Under the pieces are notes generated by a model, which had not been told where the DNA came from, did no database searches, and saw nothing but the letters and a program-made list of their open reading frames with translations. Of a stretch of DNA of 64,000 bases, positions 34,476-46,351 are shown one piece after another. The stretch is from Tyto alba (Eukaryota; Chordata; Aves; Strigiformes; Tytonidae), in the NCBI RefSeq assembly GCF_018691265.1, contig NW_024881278.1, positions 4,664,001-4,728,000 on the forward strand, in the 5' to 3' direction. Positions within the stretch are counted from its first letter, which is position 1. Each line of letters opens with the position of its first letter. A program made the position numbers and the translations under genes.

Positions 34476-35604
34476 CATTTTTTTCCCCAAAGCCATCTTT
34501 ATTTTCCTTAAAAAATATTACTGACCCCCACTACACAGTCGCTATTGGTGACTTTAACATACCTCTGCTCAAAAAGCTGTGCCAGAAAAGGAGGTTGAAG
34601 CAGGTGTTCAAATACTAAGCACTAGTCAACTGCCCATAAATTTAATCTGACATGCTGATCTGAAAATGCTGGGCAAAACAATTGAACCAAGTCCTCACAC
34701 TTTGAAGCTGCTACTACAAAAATCACAGCTGAAAGGGGAGGGAGCTTCCTAGCAACAAAAATGCACCCGAGCCTTGCAGCTGAAGTGTCTGTGTCGCCAA
34801 ACACCTCGTGGATGCACAGGGTGGGGTTTTTTTTTTGGAGGGGGAGGCTTAAAGCTTTGAATTTGTCATTTCTTTCTCAACTGGCTTTTAGTTCTGATCC
34901 TGAGTGAGAAGAAAGGGGTCCTTGTTTGATAAGAAGGGATGATAACCTGCACCCAAGCCAATAAAAGGGATTAACCCGAGACTGAAGGCTCAATACTGGG
35001 TTCTGGCCGATGCATGGTTCAATTAGACTAAAAGCTGTCCTACAGCATTAAGGCAAGTTACCTTCATTTTCAGCTTCAGTGAAACAGACCCCAGATGACA
35101 GGATAGGCAAACAAGGACTTTTTCACTTTTCACAATTGCTTTCATCCTGCATTGCCAATATTATTAGACTTTAAAGAAACTGCAAAATCAGAGGAGTGTT
35201 CAAAGTAGGTGGTCTCTGCGTATTCATTACATCCGGGCACATAAGGCTGGATAACGCATTTTGTAATGTGCCTTGCAGTTCATTTCTTCAGTTCATTTTC
35301 ATTTTCACCTAATAAAATCAATTTTCAGCCCAAAGTGATGGCCTACAGATATTACTTTAGAAGTCCAGGATGTAAACACTTCAGACAGTCATGCACCTCC
35401 AGCAACACCGAGCTCCCCAAAGAAGGGAGCCTGTTCCTCCAAGGCAGCCTGCTTTTATCCCATGCACCTGGGGGTAAATCACGAAGAAGAGTGTCTGGCT
35501 CTTCTCAGCAGCAGGGGTCAAAATACTTTCAAAAAAAAAAAAAACAAAAAAAAAACAAAAACAAACCAAAAAACCAAGAAACATCAGGATCATGACTAAC
35601 TTTT
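34476..35604. other. non-coding sequence, no gene recognised
   Basis: Unique sequence ending in an A-rich tract (35531-35580) directly before a SINE relic. The 109-codon frame at 35266-35595 runs into that tract and ends in Lys/Asn-rich residues, so it is not credible. Confidence 0.5.
35531..35580. repeat. A-rich tract with C interruptions
   Basis: A14, C, A9, C, then mixed A and C. It abuts the SINE relic at 35605 but lies on the side of its tail in minus orientation, where a T-rich sequence would be expected for a poly-A tail, so it is probably independent. Confidence 0.9.
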
Positions 35605-35735
35605 CACACAGATGGAAACAGAGACACAGAGAAACATGGCTCAGCTAAGGTCATCCCTGGCTGGACGGCAGAGCTGGGAATAGCCAGGCACAGGTCCAAA
35701 GCATTGCTCTGTGCTCTCTCATCCAGCTACCTGGC
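35605..35735 (-). repeat. MIR-like SINE relic
   Basis: On the plus strand: CACAGATGGAAACAGAGACA, CAGAGAAACATGGCTCAGCT, AAGGTCATCCCTGGCTGGAC, GGCAGAGCTGGGAATAGCCA, then GCATTGCTCTGTGCTCTCTC. This is the reverse complement of the MIR order (ACAGATGGGGAAACTGAGGCACAGAGAG...AAGGTCACACAG...GGCAGAGCTGGGAATAGAACC...GCACTGCTC). Clear and nearly full length through the core and head. Confidence 0.8.
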
Positions 35736-37028
35736 CCAGGTCTGAACATGGCAAGTGAGACTAATCAGCTGATTTACATCTCAGACTTTCATTTTTGTTT
35801 TAACCACGGCACAAACAGAACGAACAAACATCAGTCTGAAGCACCGGAAACCCGTTTATGGGCAATATGAACAACTCTTTTGCTATTTCCCTGGTAAATA
35901 AAGCTTGGAGATGATTCCTGGAAATATAATTTCTCCATATATGCTACCAAAGAGTGCCTGCTGACATATTATAAAACAAAACAAACAAAAAAAATGTAAC
36001 ATTTCTCCTACATTTCCCATGGAAGCTAGCTACTAGGTTATTTTGTTTTTTAATCATTTCTTCCCACTTTAGGCCATAGCAACACCATTTTCAACAGGCA
36101 GAGGGTCACAGACAGGAATTTTGATCAGGTCCATATAAGAAGTTAAAACAGAAACCTTGAACTGCCCCATTAGCCATGAAAGAGCACACAGGGCTGGGGT
36201 GGGGAAGGGCAGAGAGGGAGGACTTTGCTCAGGGCAACCTATATAAATTGCCACATCCCGAACATGCTGGAAATAGGCCTTTAATTTTAACATAGCAGCA
36301 ACAACAAAAACAAAGCCTGAAAAGCTGAAAAACTGTGCAAATACTCCCACAGCCCAAGCACAAGATGAAAGACAACCAAAAGACTTTTTCCCAGGCATGG
36401 GCTTGAGATACTGGCATTGATGCCATAGCAGGAGCAGGGCCGGGGTGGGTGAGATATACAGACACAGAAAACAGCCTCGCCTCTAAGTAAACTCTCCAAG
36501 ACATGAACCACTGTACCTACAACCAGCACTGTTGGGTCCTATGATATTGATAGAAATTGGCTTTCTTTTTCCTTTCACCAGTCTGGGTCTGTGGCTAACG
36601 GTACAAGAGAAAGCAAGCTGCAGATTTCAACTTCCACCATTTGGGTTACAGTGGACAAAAGATCTCTGCAGAGTGCTCTGCTCTTCCCCCACTTTTATTT
36701 CAGCCTCATCCGATTCACTCAAAGCTATTTTTTTTTCAATCCCTGTCATCCTCGTGGATGCAATGTGTTTTACAGGGAAAAAAAAAAAACAAACTGTAGT
36801 ATTCTCAATGACCATTCACTACCCTGGGGATGTTATTCTTCAACACATTTGCTCCAGGATTCCTAAAATCCAGAATGAATCAGCAAACCACTAGGCAGTG
36901 ATACTGAGATGCTGGAGGAATTGCATGACAGGACTCATGCACCTCTGCTGAACAACACAGAGAGCAATGAAAACTGGTAGTACCATTGTGGTATATAGCC
37001 TTGACATTGTTATACAATTATACAGATG
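35736..37028. other. non-coding sequence, no gene recognised
   Basis: Several overlapping open frames on both strands at 36.07-36.9 kb (up to 120 codons) reflect low stop density and not coding. They shadow each other, and none has a family signature. Confidence 0.5.
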
Positions 37029-37088
37029 AGAGGTGGCAAGGATTAAATGAATATAACAGCATTGTAAGTGCTAAACAGTTCAGAATGG
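37029..37088 (+). repeat. MIR-like SINE 3' core fragment
   Basis: AGAGGTGGCAAGGATTAAAT followed by GAATATAACAGCATTGTAAG and TGCTAAACAGTTCAG matches the MIR segment GGGTTGTGAGGATTAAATGA...TGTAAAGTGCTTAGAACAG. Only this segment is recognisable. Confidence 0.5.
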
Positions 37089-38663
37089 GCAGGTTTTCTG
37101 AAAATAATTAGATCAAGAAAGGACAAATTTAGAGCTATTTAATTTGATCGGGGGGCTGCACAGACCATTCCTGGAAAAGCAGTAGTTGAAGAACTTGGAA
37201 AACAGACTGACCACAACTGAAGCACTTTCCACTCAAGGTTCTGTAAAATGATTGTGTGGCAAGGATCCAAACTTCTGATACGCAGGAAAAATATGTTGGA
37301 AACTTAAGCCATCCTGATAGCCCAGGGCAGCCTGTTTGCTTGGATTTTCTTGGTGTAAATAGAACCACCACACAACAGCTCAAGGACCGTCCAAATGAGT
37401 CTGCCAAAAGAAACAATTATTTTTTACCCAGATCATTCCAGAAATTCCTTTTTCCTTGGCCTGCAAGTGGAACAAACATCCTATTTGCTGGAGCATCCCT
37501 ACCGCTACAGGCAGGACTTGCATCTTCCATATTAATCAACGGTCATCCTGCCCTGGGCAAAGGTTGCTGACTGCAATGTGTGGGAAACAGGAAAAGCAGC
37601 TTAAAATAAAGTTGTGGGACTGCTTGTTTCATTCAGGCAGACCTGTCTGTGAGAAAAAGAATTTATGAAATGTGGATTTTGTTTTCTAACTCTTAAAACA
37701 AATTGAAGCGTGAAAATTTGCTGGAGCAACATTGTTGTTATAGCCTCTCATGTAAACACCCCTGAGATTATATCAATACAGTTGAACTTTAAACTGGGTA
37801 GTGGTCAGAGCGGAAAGGTCACCACAGCCAGAGCTGACCCTGCCCAGCACTCTGATTGAAAACTATTTTGGTAACTCTGACTTTCTCCTTCCAAAGCTTT
37901 ACAACAAACCACAGCTTAACCCCTCGAAGGTGGCTTGATTTCACATATCCATCACCACCAGCAACAGGACTCCTGCCAGCGAATCACTAACCAAGAGCAG
38001 CATTTTGACTACAAGAGCACAGTGGCACAGGACTAAGCGAGACCCTCCGATTTTCATCTCCGTCCCACTGAGGCAAACAGGGATGGGGCAGATGCCACCA
38101 GGCAGCTCTGCTCCCGGCTGCCAGCAGACCTGTTTCCTAGCAGTGCACAAACTGTAAAGAGGCCCTGGGCTGTTGCGTAAAGCTCATTAGGAGGAGGAGA
38201 GATAGATGCCTAGCAAGTGAGCTTGATGTAGAAAACATGACCATGTACTCTGTCTGGAAAGTTGATCTGCAAAATCATGCAGCTATGCTGCTGTTCAGCC
38301 TTGGCAGCACCGTGCCCAACACCAGCGTCAAGGTACAACAGTAGCAGAATACAGAGTATAATTAAAAGACAGTCATTAGTCACATTTCCAAGGAGCAGAC
38401 CTTAGTCACAGTTTATAAAGCTGCAATTCTATCTTTCTGAGTAACGCCTTTAAGTCCTGGTTAGAGATAACATGGCACTGTTAGCTGTTTGGGCAGCCCT
38501 CATGGTACTACACCATTCACCTTCAGGTTGAACTATTTTTTTTTTTACTAAATATCTAAAGTATCTCCTACTATGTAGCCTTTGATCGTGAATTTGGGTC
38601 TCAAATCATTATTATTTTTAACAGTGTGTTTACATTTTTATAACTAAACCTCAATATAACACT
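37089..38663. other. non-coding sequence, no gene recognised
   Basis: Unique sequence with moderate GC at 37.9-38.2 kb. No exon-like segment is recognised. Confidence 0.5.
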
Positions 38664-38845
38664 ACCATTTGCTTGGTGCCTGAGATACCACTCTAAATTG
38701 GGAATAAATTGATGACTTTCACATGACATACCTAAGGATTAATCTTTCAGAGAGGTAAAGTAGGTAGACGAGCCAGTGGAGGGTGCTACAATAACAATGT
38801 ACACTACAGAAATACTGTAAAGTGCTTCAGAGCTACTTACTATAA
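38664..38845 (+). repeat. MIR-like SINE relic
   Basis: TACCATTTGCTTGGTGCCTG, AGATACCACTCTAAATTGGG, AATAAATTGATGACTTTCAC, CTAAGGATTAATCTTTCAGA and finally AATACTGTAAAGTGCTTCAG follow the MIR order CACTTTGTGCCTCAG...CATCTGTAAATTGGGAATAA...GAGGATTAAT...TGTAAAGCGCTTTGAG. A repeated GTAAAG suggests the extended tail type seen in sauropsids. Confidence 0.6.
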
Positions 38846-40100
38846 AGAAACACGGGTCTTGAACACAGACGAATCAACCTGATTGCTGCAACCACCAAAT
38901 CAAAGTGGGAGCAAGAGAAGCTGCTACTTAAATGATCACCTAACAGCCAAATGCCCCGTGCAACTGGTAGTGAGCAGGAAAAGTCTAATCTTCCTTTTTA
39001 ATTTGACAGTCTATGACCCGTGGCCGTGGCAATGTGCTCCAACAATATTTTAGTGGCAGGGGTGCAAATAATAGTATGACCTTCTTCATGTTCACAGCTT
39101 TCTGGCTGATCATATAACCCGAAGCAAAGGTACAAAGGTTAAGTGCAACGATGCTACAAACATATGATCTTGAGTCTCAGTGGACACCCACAGAAACACT
39201 CCAGTCTTTTGCTCACTTGATCTCTCTCTCTCGCGGATTCCTCCCTCCACCCCCACCTTAGTTTAAAGCTTCTCCAGTAGCTTTAAATTCTTGTATTTAT
39301 CAAAAATTACAACCTTTTCCTCCAACAAGAAAGGGCTGAATTAATCCGGGCTCTTTAAGAAGTCTCCCCATTATAAGAATCTGGCCTTGAGTCTTGTTTT
39401 TGAAAATAGCCTGTCCAGTGCTAGATTTATATTGCAGTTACATCTAAATAGGAATAAGTGTGCCTGATTTCAAGACTGCAAGTCTGTTCTCTCAATTTGA
39501 TTTTAAATCAACACTAGTTAGTGGTTTAGTATTGTTACTGCCTGGCCTTCTGTCATGCAGCCTAATTCTTCAATCCCCTAAAGGACTGATGCATGAAATC
39601 ATCCACGTTATAAATACTGTGCTTAAGTGCAAACACTCGGATAACCTTTAATACAAGAGTCAGAGCTGACCTCTACATTTCTTCACGTTGTCAAACATTC
39701 AGAAGATACAGGACTAATAGGTACGCTAATGCCCAAGGAAGAAAGTGAGAACTTCAAACTCTTCTTAATGGAGTTAAAAGACATTCTTTTTAAAAAAAAA
39801 AAAGTCTCTGAGAATGTGGCCTTTCACTAACATAAACAGTTTCAAAGAATGGTTGTGGCACAGAAGCAGTGACTGGAAAAATCGGAAAATCTGTATAAGA
39901 ACTGTTGTCACAGTGGATTTCCCATAGGGATTATTTTAATCTAGGGAAGCCATTAAAGACATTGGTTTGACTGGAGGATCTCAACTTTTTTTTTCTTCTC
40001 CCTCTCCAGACACATACATCAAACTCTATTGGGCTGTCACGTTATCTCCAGTGCTCGCTGAAAAATCTGTGACAGTATTGAAAAGAAAACATTTGATGGT
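38846..40100. other. non-coding sequence, no gene recognised
   Basis: Unique sequence with a short CT-rich run at about 39224 and A12 near 39791. No gene is recognised. Confidence 0.5.
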
Positions 40101-40240
40101 CTTGTGAACTGCTAAGAGTTATCAGTATTAAGGCGTTAATAACGCCATAATCTGAGGCTGATAATTATTCCCCCAATTGGTAATGCAATTTAGCTGCTTG
40201 GCATATGGCAGCTATGATGCATACCAGATTCATTGCAAAG
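40101..40240. other. candidate conserved non-coding element with 15-bp palindrome
   Basis: GGCGTTA-A-TAACGCC at 40132-40146 is a perfect 7+1+7 palindrome in AT-rich sequence. It is followed by ATAATTATTC, CCAATTGGTAATGCAATTTA and an E-box-like CATATG. Repeat-free and rich in homeodomain words, so an enhancer is plausible, but this is inference. Confidence 0.25.
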
Positions 40241-42655
40241 GTCTTGGAGAAAATTGTCCTAAGAAAAATAAAAACCCCCAGGATTTCAAAGCCCAAACAT
40301 GCATGACATACAGAATCCTAGAAGTGCAAGGAAAGGAAGGTGTCATGTACTAAAATTTTAAGGGAACAGATCTGCTGAGAAGGAAGCAGTATAGGCATGG
40401 GGGGGGGCGGGGAAATCAGTCCAGGTGTTGACTGTGTGTTTTGAGTCTCTTAGTGGCTGACATTTGCACATTATTTATAAGGTGGTTTTTTTAAATCACT
40501 TAATTTTTATTGTCACAAAGTTTCAGATAAGATGCATTTTTCCTTACAGAGTTAGTCAGTGTAGGAGTTGCATCCTGATGCTGATCTTTCTGACCATTTT
40601 TCTAACTGCCTCTAAACTGATCCAAAGGAAGGGTTTGAACAAATCCCACCAAAGGTGGCAGGAAACTTCTGGACTAGGGTAGTCAGAATCAATGAAGCCA
40701 TCACGTTTAACTTGCTTGCAGTGAGTAAAATGAAGCTGACCCTCACCACCCAGCAAATGAGGGAGCAAACAAAAGAACTGAATACAGTCAAGGGCTCGTT
40801 CGGCTAATTCAGTTGGGAGCAGCAGTTGTGAGGGGTTCAAGAGGAGAATTAATTCCTGCTGGTCCCAGGGCGGGCACTCCAGCATGCATTCAAGCCACTC
40901 AATTCTTCTGCATATAATATAGGTGGAAATGTAAATGTTGTCACTAGATCCAGGTCAAAAAAAAAATAAAAATAAAAGGCCAGAGAAGTGCAAAAAAATT
41001 CCAAAAATGAACTTTCCAGCCACAGTATTAACTCAGCCACATTATTCATCCTGTATATTGTGAAGCATAGATTAAATAATAAACAGTAACACATTACGTT
41101 TAACAAGGAAAACTGAACTGGAAAATGCCTTCTAGTCCCACTCTGTGTACGCGTACCATGGCTGAGTTAGTGATACAAACCACAAATTTCGGACTCGCCT
41201 TGCTCTGAACTTTGGACTCCTCAGCTTTCACATTATTCTAGTAATGATTTGTGCAATTATTTAAAGCATAGGGGGATTTCTAAGAACTGCAGAACCTTAA
41301 TGACTTATTTCATTCATTGTAAAGGTACAATGTTTTAGGGATCGACACCTAATGCAGCTCTGATGGAGGCACCAGTAAATGAAACATTGTTAACTCTAGA
41401 AGCCTTCACCTGGGCATTATTAACAGACCAAGGCATCTTGCATTTGGTAGCCACGTTCCTTGGGGAAAATTCAGCTCCTCTAAGTTCACCAATAGACCTC
41501 TACTGGACAAGCACACAAAACGATAGTGAAAGACAGAAGATGACGCAGGCAACTAAATCTACTTAGTCACAGCTTTGTTCCTGTAACACAGAAAAAACTC
41601 CTCCGATCTTGCTAGCAGCCATGGCAAGTCCATAGGAGCCACTGAGACAGCACTTTTTGTGCTTCTGGTATTGGTGGCATCTAAGGGCTTTAATAGAGAA
41701 GCTCAAGTGGAGTTCAGCTGAAGCTCTTTAAGGTATCATTGAAATTAAAAACAAACTGTGTTTGTCGGTATACATAGACTAAAGTCAGATATAGATTGTA
41801 ACACTTCGTAAAGATTTGCTTTAAAGTATTTCCGTTTTATTCATCACATCCAAGATTAATATTTCAAACCTCTGACGCAGAGGTGTAGATCAGACCAACG
41901 TGGCTCAATTTTTGATAAGCAATACCGAATATTTCAAACTGAGTCTACCCCACCCTAGAGCCCCTAAAGCGCACAGACCCTCACAGGAATGATAGCTGAG
42001 GGCTCCCATCCATGCACGGGGGGACACCCCTCACTGTACATTTCCAGCGTTCCACCACGGTCTTCTCTATGACTTCGCTGTGTGGCACATCACGGGAGCT
42101 GCGTAACTGGTGTGAGTCGGCTCCTGATCCAACTTGGGGATCAAAATAATAACCCCACGCTTCATGAAAAGAGAAATGCTCCTCATCCAGCTCTGTTAAA
42201 ACAGCCTTTTGCATTCAGGAGTGGCAGGCACGCAGGTGCCTCGATCCTGCAAGACTCTATGACATTCAATCTCCTAAATGTCAATGTTGCTTTTGAAATG
42301 GGCCTAAATCATCAGATACTTTTGAGAAGTCATCCTTCATCTTTAAAGCTGCTGTGACCACACACAGTCACCACAACTCTTGCAGTTCCGTGAACCAGGA
42401 TATTCTGCAGACATCAATCATGTTGCTTTCTTTCCTTACTCAGGGCTACAAAACAAATCCGAAGTTTCTAGCTTCAGACACTTTTCAGAATGCAGAAGTT
42501 TCATTAAAACACAAGGAGGAAAAATGTATTTTATTCATGCTCTCATGATTCAAAATCCTCTCAGACTTTCCAAAAAATTCACCTTAGGGCTAACACCAAG
42601 CACGGAAAATTTCAGAGCAAAAAGAATTTGAGAAAGTTATTAGCAAAAAGTTATT
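40241..42655. other. non-coding sequence, no gene recognised
   Basis: G9 run at 40399-40407. An ACAGAATCCTAGAAGTGCAA stretch at 40311 faintly recalls an old CR1 end, too weak to call. A 14-bp-period duplication of AAAGTTATTAGC lies at 42633-42658. No gene is recognised. Confidence 0.5.
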
Positions 42656-42705
42656 AGCCAACAGTGGGGATTAGAACTCAGCCTTAACAACTGCGTTTGC
42701 TATTG
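42656..42705 (-). repeat. possible MIR-like SINE head fragment
   Basis: AGCCAACAGTGGGGATTAGA followed by ACTCAGCC resembles GTCAGTGGCAGAGCTGGGATTAGAACTCAGG, the reverse complement of the SINE head. Short, so weakly supported. Confidence 0.35.
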
Positions 42706-43224
42706 CAACTACTATAATAATTTTTACACAGGGGCTGCACAGCAAATTAATTTTCCTAAGGCATTACAGTCAAACTTAGCAACACTATGTTTGTGTGCAC
42801 TGACTTGCATATTGCCACCTCATCCCCATCTAACACAGTGCTGTTTTGGCACACAACACAAATAAATGACTCTTATATGGGCTGCTATGCATTGGGCTTA
42901 GCTCTTTGTTCTCCTTCCCAGACATGTGTGAAATAAATAATTTAGCTCTAAGGCAGTTTACAGAAGCTTTGCTGTTTCTAATTGGCATTATCTGTTTTGC
43001 AGCACAACCACAATAAAACAGCACTGATGTATACCAACGACACGGAGAATTGTGGCAATGCTGCTCGAAAGACCTTGGTTAAAGGAACGCAGCAGCCACG
43101 GACACGGAGGCTATGGACAACCCTGCAAAGGATCCTCACTGGCTTCAGCCTGCATCTAGGAGCAGCCTCTAAATGCTGTTGAAGAGGAAGGTGAGATGGG
43201 TGGTCCAGAAGCCTGGATGCTACA
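42706..43224. other. non-coding sequence, no gene recognised
   Basis: Unique sequence before the SINE at 43.2 kb. The overlapping 66-codon frame (42982-43182) has no family signature. Confidence 0.5.
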
Positions 43225-43470
43225 TGGGGGCTCAGAAAAGCTCTGTTCAGTTCTCCACTTTACCACATTCCTATGTGACTTTGGACAAGTTACCTCTGCC
43301 TGAAAGCTCTGAAGGACGTGGGTACCCACAAATGTATGGGGATCTGTGCTTTAGTCCTCCACCTGTAAAGTTAAGGGGGTTACAACATCTGAAAGGTTTG
43401 GGGGAAATAAATATATTGACAGTTGTGAGCTCCCACGAATCCTCACAGGAATACAACCCACCACAGGTGA
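43225..43470 (+). repeat. MIR-like SINE interrupted by a ~48-bp palindromic insert
   Basis: The left part has TTCTCCACTTTACCACATTC and CTATGTGACTTTGGACAAGT (SINE TGTGACCTTGGGCAAGT). The right part resumes at 43343 with TCTGTGCTTTAGTCCTCCAC, CTGTAAAGTTAAGGGGGTTA and GGGGGAAATAAATATATTGA, then AGTTGTGAGCTCCCACGAAT. Between them, about 44 bp not in the SINE consensus are bracketed by TCTG at 43295-43298 and 43343-43346. The insert holds a perfect 12-bp palindrome GTGGGTACCCAC (43318-43329). The SINE assignment is good; the origin of the insert is unknown. Confidence 0.7.
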
Positions 43471-45260
43471 CTGTGGCTTTACAGGTGCCAACACAGAGAA
43501 GTTCAGCCCAGTCCCTGCTACTCAGATGCTGAGTCTGTGCCCCGAAACATGAAGATTTCTATAGCTTCCAAAACTTGAGAGAGTTTGGGGTTTTTTTCCC
43601 CCCTCTTAACACTGTTACTGATGATTCAAAAAGTACCAGATCCAACAACCTGTCATAGATAATGAAAATTTCTACAAGAATATATCAAGTTTGGGGTTAA
43701 TTTGCTCTCTGACATCACTAGCCTGAATCTATGCAGTAGAAATTTAAGAATAAAGTTCATAAGTCCCTGTGAATTGTACCTCACCTGTCACATCAGCACC
43801 TCCAAAGTTACACATCTTGGTGAAAACAAACGTGCCTCTCTCCATGGGCATTAATTGTAATATCTATTCATTCTGTATTACTTTCTGTTTTCCTGCATTG
43901 TTACAAAAGCGTAAATCCTACCTGAAAAATCTCCTTTTACAAGTTAAAAATCTCCAAAGACTTATAAGCCGATGTGAAAGATTGACTTAATTGAGCAGTA
44001 TATTTTTGATTTACTAAAGAAGCCTTAATCCTTTGACTAAACTGATGTATGGATTTTAGAGAGATTAGCAAATCTAAAACGCATTAAATCCCAGGGCAAT
44101 AAAACCATTCTGACTGTATTAACATACATAAATGTAAAAGTATGCAAAACGTAGCTAGAGTTGACAGCTACTGTGAGCTCTGATTATCTTTGGGTTCTCA
44201 ATGAAATTCATGATTTTGCATAAAACAGATATGGCACTCATTTTACTGTAGTTGTTATAATCATGCGTTACAGTAAAAGTACTTACGGAAATGATCGTAA
44301 ACCTATTGACATCAGTACCAGAAACCCATCGTGCTAGCCATTTCCTGACACGAAGAGAGTTCCCTTTTCTGCATAATTTCCATCAGAAGTTGTAAGTGAG
44401 CTAGAGACACAAGACGCAACTCATTAAAAAAAAAATCACAGGTTACACTACCAGCACCAAATTTTGTATGTGCCACTACTAAGCCACACAGAATAAACAG
44501 CAGTTTTAATTAAAAGTTATGATGACAAGGGGATAGAAGTGGAAGCAAGGCCCACGAAAACTGGAGGGCTGCCAGCTTTTCGGAGGTCAAAAACATCTGG
44601 GGAACCTGTGTTTTAGTTTACAGCTAATACCACTACGGCAGTTGGAGGTTTTCATAAGACCTGATCTCAAACACGAACCAAGAGGACCAGCAGTCCCTGT
44701 GAACAGCCCCGGGCTGTGCTGGCTACCTCGCTGGAAGATGTTTCTGGGTGCCTGCCCTCAAGCCAGCGCTGGGCTGCCGGGCTCTGCCACAGACCTTTGG
44801 GCAAACAGGGCCCCGACTGACACCCCCGCAGCACTCCCCTGCCGGAGCGCTCCCGGGAGAAGCACGCTGATGATTACAAGGCTGCTCAGATCCCATGGTA
44901 ATGGAAGCCACGCAAATACCTCAGATAGATGCTGTCCAAGAGCCAGATAACATTTCCAACTACGGTCCCTCCCCAAAACACCAAATAACTGACCCTGGGG
45001 TTATTTTTAAAAGATAGGTCTTTGCATCTGGAGCTGTCTGCTGACTGGTTTAGTTAGCATTCTCCACTGTGACAATGGCTAGGAAGACAAGGTGACTCAA
45101 GAATCAAAAACTCATTCCCCAAGGTTGCCAGCTCATAACCAGGTTGCTCGCTGATGCAAGGGAGTTACCTCATATCAAGTTTGTGATCTTCGTATCAGCC
45201 TGAAGATAAAATGCACCACCTCCAGCCACACCACAACAATTACATGTTAGTTTGCACAGG

Positions 45261-45277
45261 AAAAAAAAAAAAAAAAA
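45261..45277. repeat. A17 homopolymer
   Basis: Seventeen consecutive A following GCACAGG. Confidence 0.95.
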
Positions 45278-46336
45278 GTTCCCTTTCCCTCACCATGACA
45301 GCATAGGGAGAAGCAAACTGGCACAGCTTCTTTGGGCATAAATGTCACACGCAAAATACAATATTCAGTAGATCCACTGTGTTACCTTTGGCAAAAAAAT
45401 AAATCTGTTCTGAAGAGGCTTTCCAGAGGAAAGCACTCGTGGGTAGAGTCACATTCCTGACACTTGTGTGGCTGATGCCAGGACACCTCGTGTTGGAAAG
45501 CTGAGCTATTTGGAGGGTAAAGCACAAGCCCAACACTCCTAACTCCTTCTGTGTGATCTTGGGACTTCCAAGCCTTCTTCCTCCTCCTCTGGCTCATGGT
45601 CACTTGGTTTCTTCAAAGTAGAAATGGTTTGCCACTACGTAGACACTCTGGTCCTAGCACTATGAATTCCTAATACCAGCAAGGGTCCCTCTATTCCACT
45701 GGAATGGAAATAAAACCCAGCACTTCTCCTGGACCTCTGTAAGTTAAATAAAGTAATTGCAGAGCCCTACCACCAAAGCATGTGAAAATGCAGTAAGGGA
45801 TAGATTCCGGTCTATCTTTGAACTTCCTGTACCCTCATCATAACCTTCCAATCCCTTATTTATTTTTTTAATCTTTTCACCAAAACCCATGTTGGAATAC
45901 AGAGGAACCAGAAAAGGGGTACTAAAGAAAAGCAAATGAATAGACTAAAAATATTCTTGCCAAACATGCAGAAAAATAAATAGGTAGAAAATAAGCCCAG
46001 CTCTCTTGAGGCCATAGCAAGGCAGCATATACTGACGGGTCACAGGGATAGCTGCAATAATTACATTCTACATTGCTTTAGATTTCATTTATGCTGTCAA
46101 AACTGTTTTGTCACACTGGATTTTTTCTAATGCGTTTCAGATTTTGCTAATCTCTAGAAAATCTATATATCAGTCTAATCAGAGGATTGGGGGGCTCCTT
46201 GCTGTATCAAAAATATACTGCTCTATTAAGTCAATCTTTCATGCTGGCTTATAAGTCTTTGGAGATTTCCAATTTGTCAAAAGAAAGGTTTTTTTCTTCC
46301 TGTTCATGTAGTTACGTTTTTCTAACAATAAATCTT

Positions 46337-46351
46337 AAAAAAAAAAAAAAA
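46337..46351. repeat. A15 homopolymer with AAAT tail
   Basis: Fifteen consecutive A followed by TAAATAAAAAGG. Confidence 0.93.

Noticed and set aside
40305..40345. Old CR1 end (ACAGAATCCTAGAAGTGCAA)
   Set aside because: Similarity is limited to about 20 bases and does not extend into the rest of a CR1 tail.
45528..45600. MIR-like core (TTCTGTGTGATCTTGGGACT)
   Set aside because: Only one short segment matches and no head or tail follows in order.
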